Source: Filobasidium wieringae (taxonomy: Eukaryota; Basidiomycota; Tremellomycetes; Filobasidiales; Filobasidiaceae). Taken from it: 64,000 nucleotides of DNA. Both the position numbers and the translations under genes were made by a program. The stretch is from assembly GCA_001600055.1 (NCBI GenBank), contig BCIV01000001.1:861774-925773 (forward strand). Direction: 5' to 3'. Under the pieces are notes generated by a model. That model had not been told where the DNA came from. It did not search any database and saw only the letters and a program-made list of their open reading frames with translations. Within the stretch, counting starts at the first letter, position 1. Each line of letters begins with the position of its first letter. Positions 20,215 to 33,072 of the stretch are shown in pieces.

Positions 20215-22223
20215 CTATGACTGAACGGTAGCCACCTGCATACCCATAGAGACCACAGTCTCCAAGCTCTGTCCGCTGTGCTCGCTCAGATCCTGATCGA
20301 ACTTGAGTCCAGTAGTTTGCGGTGATGGAAGGACGACGATGCAAGTAGAACCCCCGTACTGAAACCAACCCAATTCATCCCCCTTCTTCAACTTGTCACC
20401 TTCTTTAGCGGACCAGCCGATGGATCCAACAAGCATGGCTGCGAGGAATATGGCAATTATGAGCATCCGTGATGGCACGCGATTTTGCGTGGCAAAAAAA
20501 GGCTCACCTCCGATGGCTACGAAGGCCATGGGCACTTCTTCTTTACCCGGTCCGAAGTTCGCCTTCAACAACATGACTGATCGCTTGTTCTTCGTGAAGA
20601 CGTTAAGATCTGTGACAAGATCAAAGAGATGAGCTTACAAGGCTTAGCGTAGCTGATTGTCTATAACTTACCCTCATTTACCGCCTGGGGATTGACAGCT
20701 ACGTTTCAGACACAACAGATTAGCTTCTCCTCCCCACCTATTGTACAATCGCGCAGAACAGGCTCACTGTAAAGTTGTCCAGGGATGTCCAAGACAGAAA
20801 CGACCGTAGCATCGCAAGGACAATGGAACCGATGATAGTCCTGAATTGCACATCTCATAAGCCAAACACCTCTGACGAGAGAAACAACCAGACCAAACTC
20901 ACTTGAGGTGCGAGACGCGAGATGATCAACATCGGTTCCCCCTTCTCTTGGATCGAGTTGAACCTTTCGTCATGCCCCAACAACTCGGGTACAGAGAATT
21001 CCTTCCCCTTGACCCTGTTTATTCCCAATCCGATCGTGTTCTTGTTCAGATCCGGTGCAAGGAAGAAAGTCGGCTACACGGTACCTACCAGAACTTTTTG
21101 GCCAGATCGATCGAGTCGAAAACGGTCATCCTGCAATCAGCCGGACTGACGAGGACGCTCTGATCGTCCTGTTTTGCTATGGGTCGAGCGGAGGGTTGCA
21201 ATTTCCGACTAAAGAACGCATTGAACGTCTGAATGGGTGAGAACTTCAGTCCTGATCGATCCTGAGGGAAAGACAAATAGGGGTCGGACTTACGGGATAC
21301 TTGTTCAAGTCTTGCTCGAGGAGCTCGGTCAAGGAGAGATCGTAAGTCTTGATGAACGCTTCGATATGGGGTTTCACCGTTTCGCCCTCTTCATCGTACA
21401 ATTTTCCCTCTATAGCACCAAGTCGGTACGTATAAAGTCATCTCCGATTCATGCCTCTCTCTTATGGAAAAGAGACTCACGTTTGATTGACTGTTTCACC
21501 AATAAATCCTCTACGGAAGCGTAACTATCCAGAGCCCGTCCATTACAGAAGAGCAAATGCATGCCCACTCTGACATCTATTTATAGCCAAAGAAGAGGCA
21601 GATCGTCAGTACGATCGATCTGAGAATAGCTGGAGATCATAGGGACCGACAGATGGGCATGGACTCGAATATCTGCTTCCCTGTCGAACGATCGATCACG
21701 TAGTTTCCTATTCACAGGCGATGAAATCGAGGTAAGATCAAGTCTATATCGGGAAGAAAGAGGACGATTACCTAGATGTTCATAAGCGAACAACTTCAGG
21801 TCAAGAAGGTTTGATCAGTTTCTTTCGGAGTCAAAGCAACGGGAGGCAAGAGGACAGAGAGGACTGACTTTCTCAACTGTTTCCTGGCTGGGCCACAGTT
21901 TAGAGATCCAACCTCGAGCTTTACTGTAATGAGTGGTATTCACCGCATCTGATTTCCGGTTTGTGAGCTTTTCCTATCGACGATGAGTTGTAAGACACGG
22001 GGACGTACCTGGCTGGCATTCTGTCATATAAGGATCAAATAGATAAGGATACGATCAGTTGTATACTCGTTTGCAGTGAAACGAGAGGATACGAGAAGAA
22101 CTAACGTGACTGCGAGTCCAGGTGACTTGAATTTCTACTGTTATCCACCAACACTTCCAAGCTCTTCTCGAGCGGTTTCTCCTCTCCTACAGTGGATTTG
22201 ATATGGTCTGGATTTTGAGCCAT
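20215..22223 (-). CDS. Phosphatidylserine decarboxylase
   Basis: Makes phosphatidylethanolamine from phosphatidylserine. Many small exons are joined by eye from MAQNPDHIKSTVGEEKPLEK (start 22221-22223) to a stop at 20215-20217. Family signatures: DYHRFHCPCDATVVSVLDIP (conserved substrate-site His), VAIGAMLVGSIGW (rebuilt across the intron near 20445-20508), EGDKLKKGDELGWFQYGG, and the autocleavage motif GGST. The Ser becomes the pyruvoyl group, and cleavage gives a short alpha subunit. GGST, rather than LGST, is typical of the Psd2-type and soluble fungal enzymes. No clear mitochondrial presequence or C2 domain was seen in the rebuilt exons, so the location is open. The 5' exons between about 21300 and 22000 are the least certain. 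Confidence 0.85.
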
Positions 22224-23144
22224 AGTTGTTCGAGCGTTTGGTGCGTTATTGATAGCTGGTATATGACCTGACGTGGGAGGGAGGGAGAAGACACTTTGAC
22301 CAACAACTCAAAGCAACCAAGGAGATGACGAATACGTTTTGGGAATCGGTCAATTGAGATATGCGAACCTGACATTTATTGTCTGGTAGGTTACTGCGGA
22401 AGAAAGGTACGGATCCTTGTTCGGAAGCACATTTTGAGGGAAATGAAATCACAAACGACAAACGTCAGAATCGGCAGAGCTTGCGACGTGAAGTGTAGCT
22501 CAAAGCTGGGCGGTACAATGACCACCTTGTAGAGCTGGTAGTGTACTTGAGCCGGATAGCCGCTCCAGACTCTGGGATCGTGATGATCCGATCCGCCTGC
22601 CTGAGAACGAATGCATTCCAGGGCGTTTAGTCAAAAGGGCGCCGCGTGATTGTTGCTCGGTGTGAGGATTATTGCGTTTCACGGTTCCCTCGGAGTCTCA
22701 GCTCCATCAGCAAGAGTTCTCTCTCAGCTCGGCTCACCCTTGTTCGAGTGCAAGACTTGGCTCATTAGCGATCGAGACCTCGAAGCCTGCTGACACTCGA
22801 CTCGACTTGAAACACCTCGAGTCACCGTCTCTCATCTGAAATAACCTCTATTTACGCACACGGATGAACACTTGTACGACAATCATGTCTTGACGATCGC
22901 GACAAAGAACAACTCGGCCAGCTACCTGCAACCATATTATTACAACACTCTGCTGCTCCCCGACTCGATAGCACGTACACGCCAACCACGCCAGGAATAA
23001 CTATCAAACCTCTTCCTCTCGACCTTGACGATATCCATCTCTTACTACTCGCCCGTTCTCCGTTCAAGTCATTACTCACGTTTCCGTCGATAACAAGAAC
23101 ACCTTCCCCTTGATCAACTGATTCGAGCAGATACATCTGACAGG
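22224..23144. promoter_or_regulatory. Head-to-head promoter region, PSD / ROM2-like
   Basis: This 921-bp gap lies between two divergent starts. The part next to the Rho GEF (about 22680-23144) is rich in ctcgag/cgactc-like words and pyrimidines, as in a long 5' UTR. No conserved site could be named and no gene is supported. Confidence 0.45.
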
Positions 23145-26100
23145 ATGAGACCAGCTCCTTCCGGTCCTCGTACCCGTCAACCGACCTACCCTGCGACCTC
23201 GTCTTCTTCCTCTTCCGCTCGTCCGGCAGGAAGATCAGCAGGAGGAAGCTCAAGACCGCCAGCAGATAGGGATCAAGTTTTCGCTTCCATCTTTGGTAGG
23301 CAGGCCACGGGTCATCACGCTCAAGCTCAACCTCAAGCACAACAACCGGGGAGGAATGTGGGCTATGATCCTTATGCTTCTAATCCCGTCCCTCTACCTC
23401 CTTCTCAAGCCGGGTCCGGGTATGAACAATTCGCACCTCCCCTTCCACCCGGTATGACGCCTGCCTTTCAGCGCCCACCTCCTACTACAGGGTACCCGGC
23501 TTCCAACTATTCCGGATCTGGCGGAGCAGGATATTCGGTCGGGGAAGTAGACTACGGGAGGATGAGGGAGAGGAGAGGTAGTCAGACTCCATCCGTTGCG
23601 CCCAGTCTGACTCCTTCGTTACCTCCCCACGGGTTCAGTTCCGCCCGCCAACCTGGGAACGTTAATGTGAACGCATATCATTCTGCACAAGGGGAACAAG
23701 CCTCAAGGACCTCGACGGCTTATCAGCCTTCACCTTATCCTCAGAGTATGGGGGAAAGGAACAGAACCGTTTCGTCACAATCACAACCTAGTCGACTCGA
23801 TCCTTCCCCTCCACCTCCGAGGACAGCTCAGCCTCTCAATCAATATGGATATCAGACCCTTCCTTTGAGGAACAACCAGGGTTTGACTCCCGCTCAGAGT
23901 TATAGGATGCAGGAATCGTTGGGCGCGGGGGGGACGGCGAATTCATTCCCTGGGTCGGTTTATGATGAGAGGTTCGATTCGAGAGATGGCGCTGGGTATT
24001 TCGGCAGCGTTCAGCCGCTGAACGTCAGACCTCGTCCTGGATCAGGAGCGACGAATTCTGGCCGATTGGGTGGAGAGGCCGCAGCGAGGGAGGAGGAGAG
24101 AGCGTTCGATAGGGAAGGTGATTCCATGTCCCCTCCGCCTGACTATAGTACCATGGATCCCGCGCTCCATCCTGGTCAGCGACTCAATTCCACAGGTCCA
24201 CCTAGATTACCGGAATTGATCGGGGATGTCAAGGGGTTGAAATTGTTCGATCAGGTCAATAATACCAACCTCAATGAGAGTGGGGATTGGAGTTTCTTGA
24301 CCAGCGGGTTTTCAAGCAGTACGGATCCCGCCGCTACCTTGAACGCTCCGACGAGGAGAGAATCGGGTGGCATCTTACCTGGGAAACCTAGCGCCTTGGA
24401 AGAGAGAATGAACGCCATGACCAGTTTGACGGGGAGAAACGTTTCCGGAGCGAGTACCGTTAGGGCAGGGGATTATCGACCTGACGGAGTGGATCCGGAA
24501 GCTAGAGCCAGGGTGGGTAGGGAGTCGGTAAGTACCATCCAGGGTAGTCCCACTAGTACGAATGGAAGTATGAGAGGGAGTTATGAGGACGAACTGAGAG
24601 GTGAGTTGGGTTCAGCATCGGACACAGGTCTGGCGATGGGAGAGCTGATCTGGAATACGGGGTCAGATCGAGTTCATCCGGTCGTGCGACATGATCCGTA
24701 CTCGAGACATAGGCGACAGGCCAGTGACGCCTCGATCGTCAGTGTCAGTACGGTCCATTCTGGGTATGGGACTGGGCCTCGGAATAGCCAGACGTGAGTC
24801 TTATCCTCACATACGCATAAGGAAAACGATTTATGTCTCTCTTACAAACAGGTATCTACCCAACATTGATACGACGAACAGACAATACGGGGAAAGGGGG
24901 TCTCCCGTCATGTCCTCCCCAGCTACCTTGTCCGGAGCGGACCCATTCCAGCAGAACCCCCATAGGCTCAGCGGAAGACCGTCTAACGACAGTATTCGTA
25001 GCATGCCTTATGGTCAGCGCGGTAGTTACGGATCAGCCACAGATATTCGTTCCACTAGCTTTTCCGGTCCCTCAATGCAGCGTGAAGCTGCAGTGACGGC
25101 CATAAGAACGGGGTCTTTGGGCCATGGAACGAGGATGAGAACGCAGATGCCTTTGTCGACCATCAGCCAGCCTTCCCCTAGCAATTCCACAACCAATGTC
25201 TCGATGCACGCAAAGAGACCTTCCTATCATCAATCGGTCAGGAGGACACCGACAATACACCCGGCGTTCTTGTCGAAGGTTGCCGAAGTATTCAGGCAAG
25301 GGATTACTCTGGGCGACCGAATCAAGGACGGTTTGAGCTACAGTGACGCGTTCGACGGACGCGAAGCTGTAGAGCTGCTCTGTGATATCGTACGAACGTC
25401 CGATAGGAATCTCGCTCTGCTTCTCGGTCGATCATTGGATAGTAGGAGGTTCTTCCACGATGTAACTTATGCTCACAAGCTGCGTGACAATTCCAACGAA
25501 GTCTACCGGTTCAAGCAATTGTTACCGACTCCCTTTAACGGGCCAGATGGCTCGATCAACGATGGACGACCTGACTCGCGTCCTTCGTCAAAGGGCTACT
25601 CATCAGGTTCTATCACTGCCATGACTTCTATCTCGTCTGTTTCCAACTCACCTGTCACCAGTGCTGCGGCCACCCCCGCAACGTCGACAACGACGGTCAA
25701 TCAGCTGGATCAGAGGGTCCGAAGATTGTCGGACGCTTCTACCGAGGACTCCCTCCCTATCGGAGTCTTTGTCCTGCTGACTGACTGTTACTCTCCGACT
25801 TGTTCGCGAGACACTTTGTGTTACTCGATCAGCTGTCCTAGAAGAACTGAGCAGCAGAAGAGACTCAATTTGAAGGTGGATCCAGGTCTTACCACGGAGA
25901 TCGTCGAGGAAGGTCTCGGAGAGGTCAAGGTCAGTCTACGTGCGGAGGTCATGTTGACTTGTCCACTGACAGTATTTACATATTGCCTTGACAGGAAACC
26001 GGAACTCTTTGGATTCAGTCAGTTCCACAGGACATCATCGACAGTGTCGATGACACCGAAAAGAAACGTCAGGAAGCCATCAATGAGCTGATATACACCG

Positions 26101-28997
26101 AGAGGGACTTTGTTCGCGACATGGAATACCTTCGAGACGTCAGTTGACTTCATACTGCAATTAGAGTTCCTTGAAACTAAACCTTTCTTCTCACTTTCAG
26201 CAATGGATCAAACCGTTGCGGACTACTGACGTCGTGCCTATTGCGAAACGAGAAGAACTCGTGCAGCAAGTGTTCTGGAATACGCACGAAATCCTGGCAG
26301 TCAACTCGGTCCTGGCAGAAAAGCTTACCAAGCGGCAAAAGCAGGCTCACGTTGTTGCTCGGATCGGGGATATCCTTTTGGAGCAAGTTCAAAGGTTTGA
26401 GCCTTTCGTAACTTATGGAGCCCATCAGCTCTTCGGAAAGTACGAATTTGAAAAAGAAAAGGGGAACAATCCCGCTTTCCAGAAGTTTGTAGATGTGAGT
26501 GAATCTTGGCTAGAGACCTGTTTTATCGGCAGCTGATCGCTGGCTACATAGGATACTGAGCGAGATCCAGCATCTCGAAAGCTGGAGTTGAATGGATACC
26601 TTACAAAACCAACGACACGTCTGGCACGATATCCCTTGCTGCTGGAGGTGATTCTCAAGTTTACTCCTGAAGGGAATCAAGACAAGGAAGACCTGGTAGA
26701 AGCTGTTAAGATTGTTCGAGAATTCCTGTCCCGAGTCAATACGGAGAGCGGAAAATCCGAAAACCTTTTTAACTTGGCTCAGCTGGATCAACAACTGATC
26801 TTCCGTCCTGGCGAGAACTTTGTGAGACAATGTGCAATGACAAGTATTCGCTGAAATACTGATCGAATTCGACTGTAGGACTTGCACTTGCGAGACAAGA
26901 ACCGAGAACTCGTGTACAAAGGCCCGCTCAAGTGTCGAGGTGGACCCAACGCCGAGAATGCGGATCTCCTGGTATTCCTGTTCGATCACGCACTACTTAT
27001 GGTCAAGCCTAAATGGGTGAACAAGCACGAGCAGTACAAGGTGTATCGCAAGGTGGGTTGCAATTGATGTTGCTAATAAACGACATTTCCTGACTTGTTG
27101 CGCATCGTAGCCAATCCCATTGGAGCTTTTGGTCGTTACGTCGCCGGAAGACGTGAATATTAAAGGATCGATCAGTCGAGGCAAGGCCACTGTCAACCGA
27201 CAAGCTAGCTCCAAGTCTGGCAAGGACATAATACCTAAACCGGAATCCAAGCATGGCTACAGTTTAACGCTCGTACATCTCGGTCGAAAAGGATACACGA
27301 TGACCTTGTGGGCGCCAACCTATGCTGGCCGAAAGAAATGGCTGGAGAACATCGATGCTAGACAACAGGCCTTGAAGGATCGTAGCAAGATTTTTGAGAC
27401 AGTCTCGATCACCGACCGATTCTTCGTCGGTCTTAACAAACTCAACTGCGCCGTGCCTTATGGTTCGTGATGTGGTCGATTTGAGACATATGCAATTGCT
27501 GACTGGTTACGATCGTTTACGTAGATCGAGGAAACAGGATGATTTACGGTACCGATGACGGTGTTTACTTTAGTAATCAACGAGACGAGCGATTGAGGCA
27601 TCCTACGAAAGTGCTCAGTATGGCTGATGTGACGCAAGTCGATGTTTTGGAGGAATTCCAACTGCTGGTAGTTCTGTCGGGTAAGTTCCCTTAAGAATCT
27701 GAATGCCTGGCGGCCTGTGGCTGAATCGAATTGACATGATTGACAGAACGAAGCGTGACGGCATTCCCGCTTGAAGCTCTGGATCCAACAGACACCTACG
27801 CTGCGCTCAAACGGGGGAAACGGTTGTCCTCCCACACGTCGTTCTTCAAGAGCGGGATCTGTCTCGGTCGAACACTGTTGTGTATCGTCAAGTCTAGTTC
27901 GCTCTCTTCGACCATCAAGACTCTCGAACCCGTGGACCAGTCTATGAGGGGAAAGAAACAACCTACCCCGTTCAGAAAGTTGTTGAACAACTCGAACGAG
28001 CCTTTCAAAGTGTTCAAGGTGAGTTTCGAGAGGTTCCGCTCGAGGTTGAGAGTTTGGTTCCGAAAACTGATGTGAATGGAATGACAGGAATTCTACATTC
28101 CAACGGAGAGTAATGGTCTTTTATTCCTTAAGACTCGATTATGCGTAGCCACGACGCGTGGATTCGAAGTCGTCGATCTCGAGGTGAGTCCGCATCCATC
28201 AACCTCGGTAGGTTTCACTTTTTTTCTGACACGACTTTTCTCACTCGATACAGACTCTGGATACTCAGGGACTGCTTGATCCGTCGGATAGCAGTCTGGA
28301 CTTTGTAGCGAAGAGGGAAAACGTACGACCTGTAGCGATCTATAGGGTAGAGGAGAACTTTTTGTTATGTTATGCGGGTGAGTTGCGATGCGATCGCTTG
28401 AGGGAGGTCTTTTGTTTGGCGGATGGGAGGCTGATAAGTGACGATCGTTCGGTTCAGAATTCGCATTCTATGTGAACAAGACGGGTTGGAGAGCGAGACC
28501 GAGATGGGCTATTCAGTGGGAAGGATTCCCTACGGCTTTCGGTGAGTTGGGCATCTCGTATCCTGGGTCTCGAGTATGGGTCGCTAACGATCTACGTGGT
28601 TACAACAGCCATCCATTACCCCTTCATCTTGGCGTTTGAACCTACATTCATCGAGGTGCGACATGTAGAGAGCGGTAACCTGGTCCAGATCGTGACGGGG
28701 AACAACATCCGTTGTCTCTTCTCCGATACACCTCCTTCCCATACCCACGCGGCAAACCAATATCGACCGGGCATGCCTGGACCTTATGGGACGTACGGAC
28801 CTGGCTCGGGTTCGGCCGGTCACGCGAATCCACATGGGTATCCTTATGCGCAGAATCATCCGCCACCTACCAACCCGTTGCATAGGAGTCAGATCATTTT
28901 CGTGTCAGACGAAGGCAACGTACAGCTCGTAAGGCTGAACAGGGAGGTGCAGGCGTTGGGAGGTGGACCGAACGGGGGAAGTATCTCTCGACGTTGA
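23145..28997 (+). CDS. ROM2: ROM2-like Rho1 guanine-nucleotide exchange factor (DEP-DH-PH-CNH)
   Basis: Activates Rho1 in the cell-wall integrity pathway at the plasma membrane. About 13 exons give roughly 1,700 residues. Residues 1-650 are disordered and rich in Ser, Pro and Gly. A DEP domain follows (about 690-775: GRDGREAVELL-like FDGREAVELLCDIVR, RRFFHDVTYAHKL). The DH domain starts ELIYTERDFVRDMEYLRD and continues through FEPFVTYGAHQLFGKYEFEK and NGYLTKPTTRLARYPLLLE. The PH domain spans LLVFLFDHALLMVKPK to TLWAPTYAGRKKWLENIDA. A C-terminal CNH (citron) domain starts at NKLNCAVPYDRGNRMIYG and includes IHYPFILAFEPTFIEVRHV. Order and spacing match fungal Rom1/Rom2. A Gly/Pro/Tyr-rich tail follows. 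Start 23145; stop at 28995-28997. Confidence 0.93.
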
Positions 28998-29638
28998 GAG
29001 ATGGGGGAAGAAGGAGGACGGAAGGAACGAGACTGAAAGCGAGGACAACGAGGAAGAAACGAGACGATCGATATACACGAAAAAAAGAGAGGGATTTCGT
29101 GCTCTACAACAAAGGTTCCGGACGGCCGGAACACTGGGGGGCGGGGCACATCCTCTTGCACTTGATAGAGTACTTTCTACTTGATGACCTTGAAAAGCGA
29201 AAACTACTGGCGCTGTTGAGGTGATGATTGATGAACTAATGAAATCGGATGACTGCTGGGATTCGGGGGGATGTGTCTGTACTATCATGGTGTACTGCTT
29301 GAATAGCTTGAATACGATATATGAGAGAGAGGATGACCCTTGGCAGCGTTTGCCCCCCGTTTGGGGCTCGGGTGTCGCGTGTCTGTTTACGTAAACGGCG
29401 GTTTCCCCCCTTTTCAATCTCGCTTGGGGCTCGATTTTCCGGGATAAAACAGAGTTTTTGGAATTTCGGCTTCGGCGGAAATTCGATAAAACATGTCATC
29501 AACATTCGAATTTCACTCGGAAACCACTCGGATTCACTCTCGAACGACCTCGAACAACCTGGCAATGGCGGTCAGCTAGCACTACCTACACCACACCACA
29601 CCACCACTGCCCCGCCCCAACCACTCCCGCCGCCCAAG
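28998..29638. other. ROM2 3' flank and HAP2 5' region
   Basis: No gene is supported. The segment 29340-29460 is patterned with C/G runs (gccccccgtttggggctcg and a similar cttggggctcg) that read as partial direct and inverted copies. The HAP2 frame remains open upstream of its likely ATG at 29639 but is not protein-like there. Confidence 0.4.
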
Positions 29639-31409
29639 ATGATGGCAGACGTCGCCGCAGCCTGGACCTCACCCAAGTTCACGTTTCAAGATGATCCCGT
29701 AGACTCGAGCGACGATCATTTCAGTTCTTTCCCCGATATCCTCCAGCACCAGACCTCGTCCCATTCGCGCTCCCACTCCTCATCTGGATCGATACATGAT
29801 GGTTCAGGTCGATCGAGATCGCCTTCGCCATCGCGTGCAGCCTTTTCAGGAAGCCCGAAACCTATCGGGCGGATCGGTGGGATGAGCGGCAGTCATGATG
29901 GGCATGTCGCAGATGGGTTCGTTCATGGATTTCCAGGCATGTCTTACGGACACGGACCACGGGCAGGTCCGACGACGACGATCGGAAGGATGGGGATGAA
30001 CACGAGACCTTACGCATCGACCTCCAACACGGCAGGAGACACGGATGATGCTTCTTCTTCAGGAAACTATAATTCGAATCCAAGCAGCGTTCATAATCCT
30101 CGATTCTCACGACCTAATTCTCCTCCGACGCTACCTTCGATCCGACAATTCCCTAACCAAACCATGGCTCCTCACCCAGGTCTTAGAACACCCTACTCCG
30201 ACCCTCTCATCCCTACCCCACTCTCTTCCTCGTCGACATACTCTGCAACGCATCATCACCCACACTTTCCACACAACCCCCATATCTCTTCCTCCTCCAT
30301 GCACCAGTCACATACACATCAACCGATCAATTATACCTCGCCTCATTCTTCTTCTCGACATACGGGATCGTCCGGTCATTCGCCTTCGGACAACGTCACC
30401 AATGAATCGATGAATATGAGAGACGATTTCACCGCTGATGTGGATCAGGAGGTGCTTCAGTTAGTCAACGTGAATGACGATGAGGAATCGGACGAGGACG
30501 AGGAGGAAGTTAAACCCGAACCGTTCTTGGCTACCCGAATCAAGGTCGAGCCGCTCACTCCCACCATCGAATCCACAGAAGGAAGAATGGAACGAGAAGC
30601 TCAAAGGTTATTGAATCAAGTGACCAAGAGCTTCAAGACTCAACCCCAACGGTCCGCTCAGTCCGGTCTGAATCTCTCGCTCGCCAATTCGAGAAGAACG
30701 TCGGCGGATACGAACATGGCCACCCCCATCTCCCCCTTGGAGGACGAATCCGGTCGAGCGGGGAACACAAATTTCCTAGTAGACATGGCACGTATGAGCA
30801 CCACCATGAACGGTCAACCCGTACAGGCTCAGAATAACGGTCATCAAGCGTCGACACCGACGATCCCGGGGCAAGAGGCGTTCATGGGGGACGAATTGGA
30901 CGACGACGATCAGGATGAGGAACCTTTGTATGTGAATGCAAAGCAATACCATCGGATACTCAAGAGACGAGCGGCACGTGCGAGATTAGAGGAGATGAAC
31001 AGGGTGGTCAAGGAACGAAAGGTGAGTGGTATCGTACAGTCGATCGTTTGGATTTCGTGTCTAACAAGTACGACCTGCCCGTGCTCAGCCTTACCTCCAT
31101 GAATCTCGTCACAAGCACGCATGTTCACGTCCAAGAGGTCCAGGAGGTCGTTTCCTCACCGCACCCGAGATCGCAGCGTTAAAGGCCAAAGAGGAAGCCG
31201 ATCTCAACGTCAAGACACGCACGGATGTAGGTCCCGGTGGGGATTCCGCGAGCGGTACCAGTCCGTCGGAAGGCGATGATCTCGCCGAGAGCATGGACGA
31301 CTCGACGGGGATCGTCGGACTCGTCTCGGCAGAAATCAGCGCTGCCGTACCATCAAAAGATATTGGAACGCCAGGAGGAGCAGATATGGACTGGAGCTGG
31401 GCAGGTTGA
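29639..31409 (+). CDS. HAP2: CCAAT-binding factor subunit HAP2 (NF-YA)
   Basis: HAP2 is the sequence-specific subunit of the HAP2/3/5 complex that binds CCAAT boxes. Two exons (intron 31024-31088, donor gtgagt, acceptor ctcag) make about 568 residues. The N-terminal 400 residues are low-complexity (Ser, His, Asp/Glu). The CBF-B/NF-YA core near the C-terminus reads EPLYVNAKQYHRILKRRAAR (subunit-association helix) then HESRHKHACSRPRGPGGRF (DNA-contacting half), split by the intron. KHACSRP replaces the usual KHAMKRP/RHAMRRP, a small change inside the DNA-binding part. The MMADVAAAW start was chosen because it lies next to the first protein-like sequence; an open frame extends about 300 nt further upstream. 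Stop 31407-31409. Confidence 0.92.
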
Positions 31410-31624
31410 GCTATGATGGCTCGACGAGCGAGCTTGTATACCCTAGAATCCATATGACAAAGGAACAGATACCCTACAAGTATGAGAACCTTCAGCTCGG
31501 GGTAGTCGTGTCGTGTCTGTTCGGCTCTCGCCTGATCGAACTCAGCCTGTAGTACTACTACTACCATACTGATACTGATAATCACGCGAGTACGTATCAC
31601 CAAACTCAGCGATTACAATTGATC

Positions 31625-32444
31625 ATGCCTGGCAGTTCACCTAGATTGGCCAGGCATGTAACCCCTTTCCCTAGAGGAGGGAAGACGACAGTTCAAGCAG
31701 CCTGGAAAAGAGATGCTCCTGGCTTGGCGTCTTGAAGTCCGTGGAAGCCTCAGCAATTATTAGATGATGAACGTACAAGGATGCTGGCGGAAGAGATCCT
31801 GATTGCAGATCTGGACCCTATGCCTGCAAAGTCGATTTTGCACCGGTTTTGCCCCATCCCCCTCCCACCATGGTTGTCAACTTGCCTAAATCACCGGTTG
31901 TCAACTTGCCCATAGCTAGGAAACCTCGTGCTGGCTGTCGGATCTCGAGCACTACTGCTCCCAAGTACATTGGTAAGTTTCTATTTTCGATGCAGCTAAG
32001 CCATCATCATGCTTACTGAGTTGTTGAATCGTAGCGCTGTTGAGAGACAGAACTCGTCACACTTAAGCCTCCCTCAACAAGATGTACCATGAGGACCTTA
32101 AATTGGAGAAACATCCCGAGTTGGATGACGCTTACGTCTTCCACGGTGGCAAGTTCTTTCTGTTTGTACCGAAGCTTCCCAGGTTGAACCCCAAAGACCC
32201 CTCCTCTCCTGTCCTGAAGGAGACTGAGCCAACAGCTGTACTGCGCATCGTAGGACTGTAAAGGTCCACCGACAGAGTAGAACAACTCGAAGGAAAGAAA
32301 GCGCTCATCCTGACGGCTCAGGAAATTACCGACAACCCAGGCGTGTCAGCAGACGGCCCAATTGGAATCCTAGAGCAGATAGGACAACAGGCTCAGCAAC
32401 ACGATACCACCGGAGCCCCGGAGATACAGAGCAGCCAAGATTGA
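31625..32444 (+). pseudogene. Decayed gene of unknown family
   Basis: Protein-like stretches follow one another but are broken by stops. From an ATG at 31625 the frame reads MPGSSPRLARHVTPFPRGGK up to TGA 31733-31735, then stays open in the same frame (KPQQLLDDERTRMLAEEILI). A second part begins MVVNLPKSPVVNLPIARKPR at 31870 and could splice (donor gtaagt near 31973, acceptor cgtag near 32034) to ALLRDRTRHT followed by TAA at 32064-32066. The same frame then runs from the ATG at 32082 (MYHEDLKLEKHPELDDAYVF) to TAA 32259-32261, and on to TGA 32442-32444 (VEQLEGKKALILTAQEITDN). No family was recognised. Four or more lesions with preserved coding character suggest a recently dead gene; a set of unusual introns cannot be excluded. 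Confidence 0.45.
31872..31910 (+). repeat. Short tandem duplication inside the decayed gene
   Basis: The 15-mer ggttgtcaacttgcc occurs twice, at 31872-31886 and 31896-31910, with a 24-nt period. It encodes the doubled VVNLPxxP in the 31870 frame, so the duplication was in frame. Confidence 0.8.
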
Positions 32445-32708
32445 AGGAATCGCGTCGGTATCGCTTTTGAAATCTACATGTTGAAGAATTGGTTGTCGCA
32501 TCGTCGTCTGCTCCGAGTCGACTCGATCGACGTATATCGTCAGAGTTTAGAGCGATTGTAAAGCAGCTTGACACATGTGCAGCCTCGCCATAGAAACCCG
32601 CACTCTCTCGACATGATTCCGAATTTTCCCAACGATGTCGCCACACATTGAACCGATTTCGGATGGCTCAAGAAGCTTGAAAGAACGAGGATGCAGGGCA
32701 AAAAGATG

Positions 32709-32802
32709 TTCCCTACCGGGGAATCGAACCCCGCCCCCGCCCGTTCAGTCTACTGGTGAGTATAATGAAAGGGGCGTATCCTAGCCGATAGACGAGTAAG
32801 GA
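32709..32802 (-). tRNA. tRNA-Glu (TTC) with a 22-nt intron
   Basis: On the minus strand: acceptor TCCTTAC pairs with GTAGGGA (one G-U), D-arm GTCTATCGGCTAGGATA, anticodon stem CGCCC/GGGCG, loop with anticodon TTC preceded by T33, T-arm CGGGG-TTCGATT-CCCCG, and discriminator A. Removing a 22-nt intron after position 37 leaves 72 nt. All stems pair and the D- and T-arms match eukaryotic tRNA-Glu. A run of T follows the 3' end (plus strand aaaaa at 32700-32704). Confidence 0.9.
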
Positions 32803-33072
32803 TGTTGATGTTTTTGTTGCTGCATTATGTTCATATAGTTATTTGTATCAATCCGCCACCGCTGAGCTACTTCTCTGACAAATTCTCGCAGGACTTGCCT
32901 CCAGGCCATATCGCGATTATATCATTTTTGTCGAGCGGACCACTCTGCTGTGAGCCTTCTCATTATCGGACATTATCGGACTACCATCAAAACGCAAGAT
33001 TTGGTATTCCTGGTTCTTGCTGTTGTCCAGCGTTCGTCAAGTATGCTTCAAATCTGTACGCGTCGTGTCAAC

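Noticed and set aside
22852..23340. 162-codon minus-strand frame at the ROM2 start
   Set aside because: It is the complement of the ROM2-like 5' UTR and Ser/Pro-rich first exon, with no recognisable domain.
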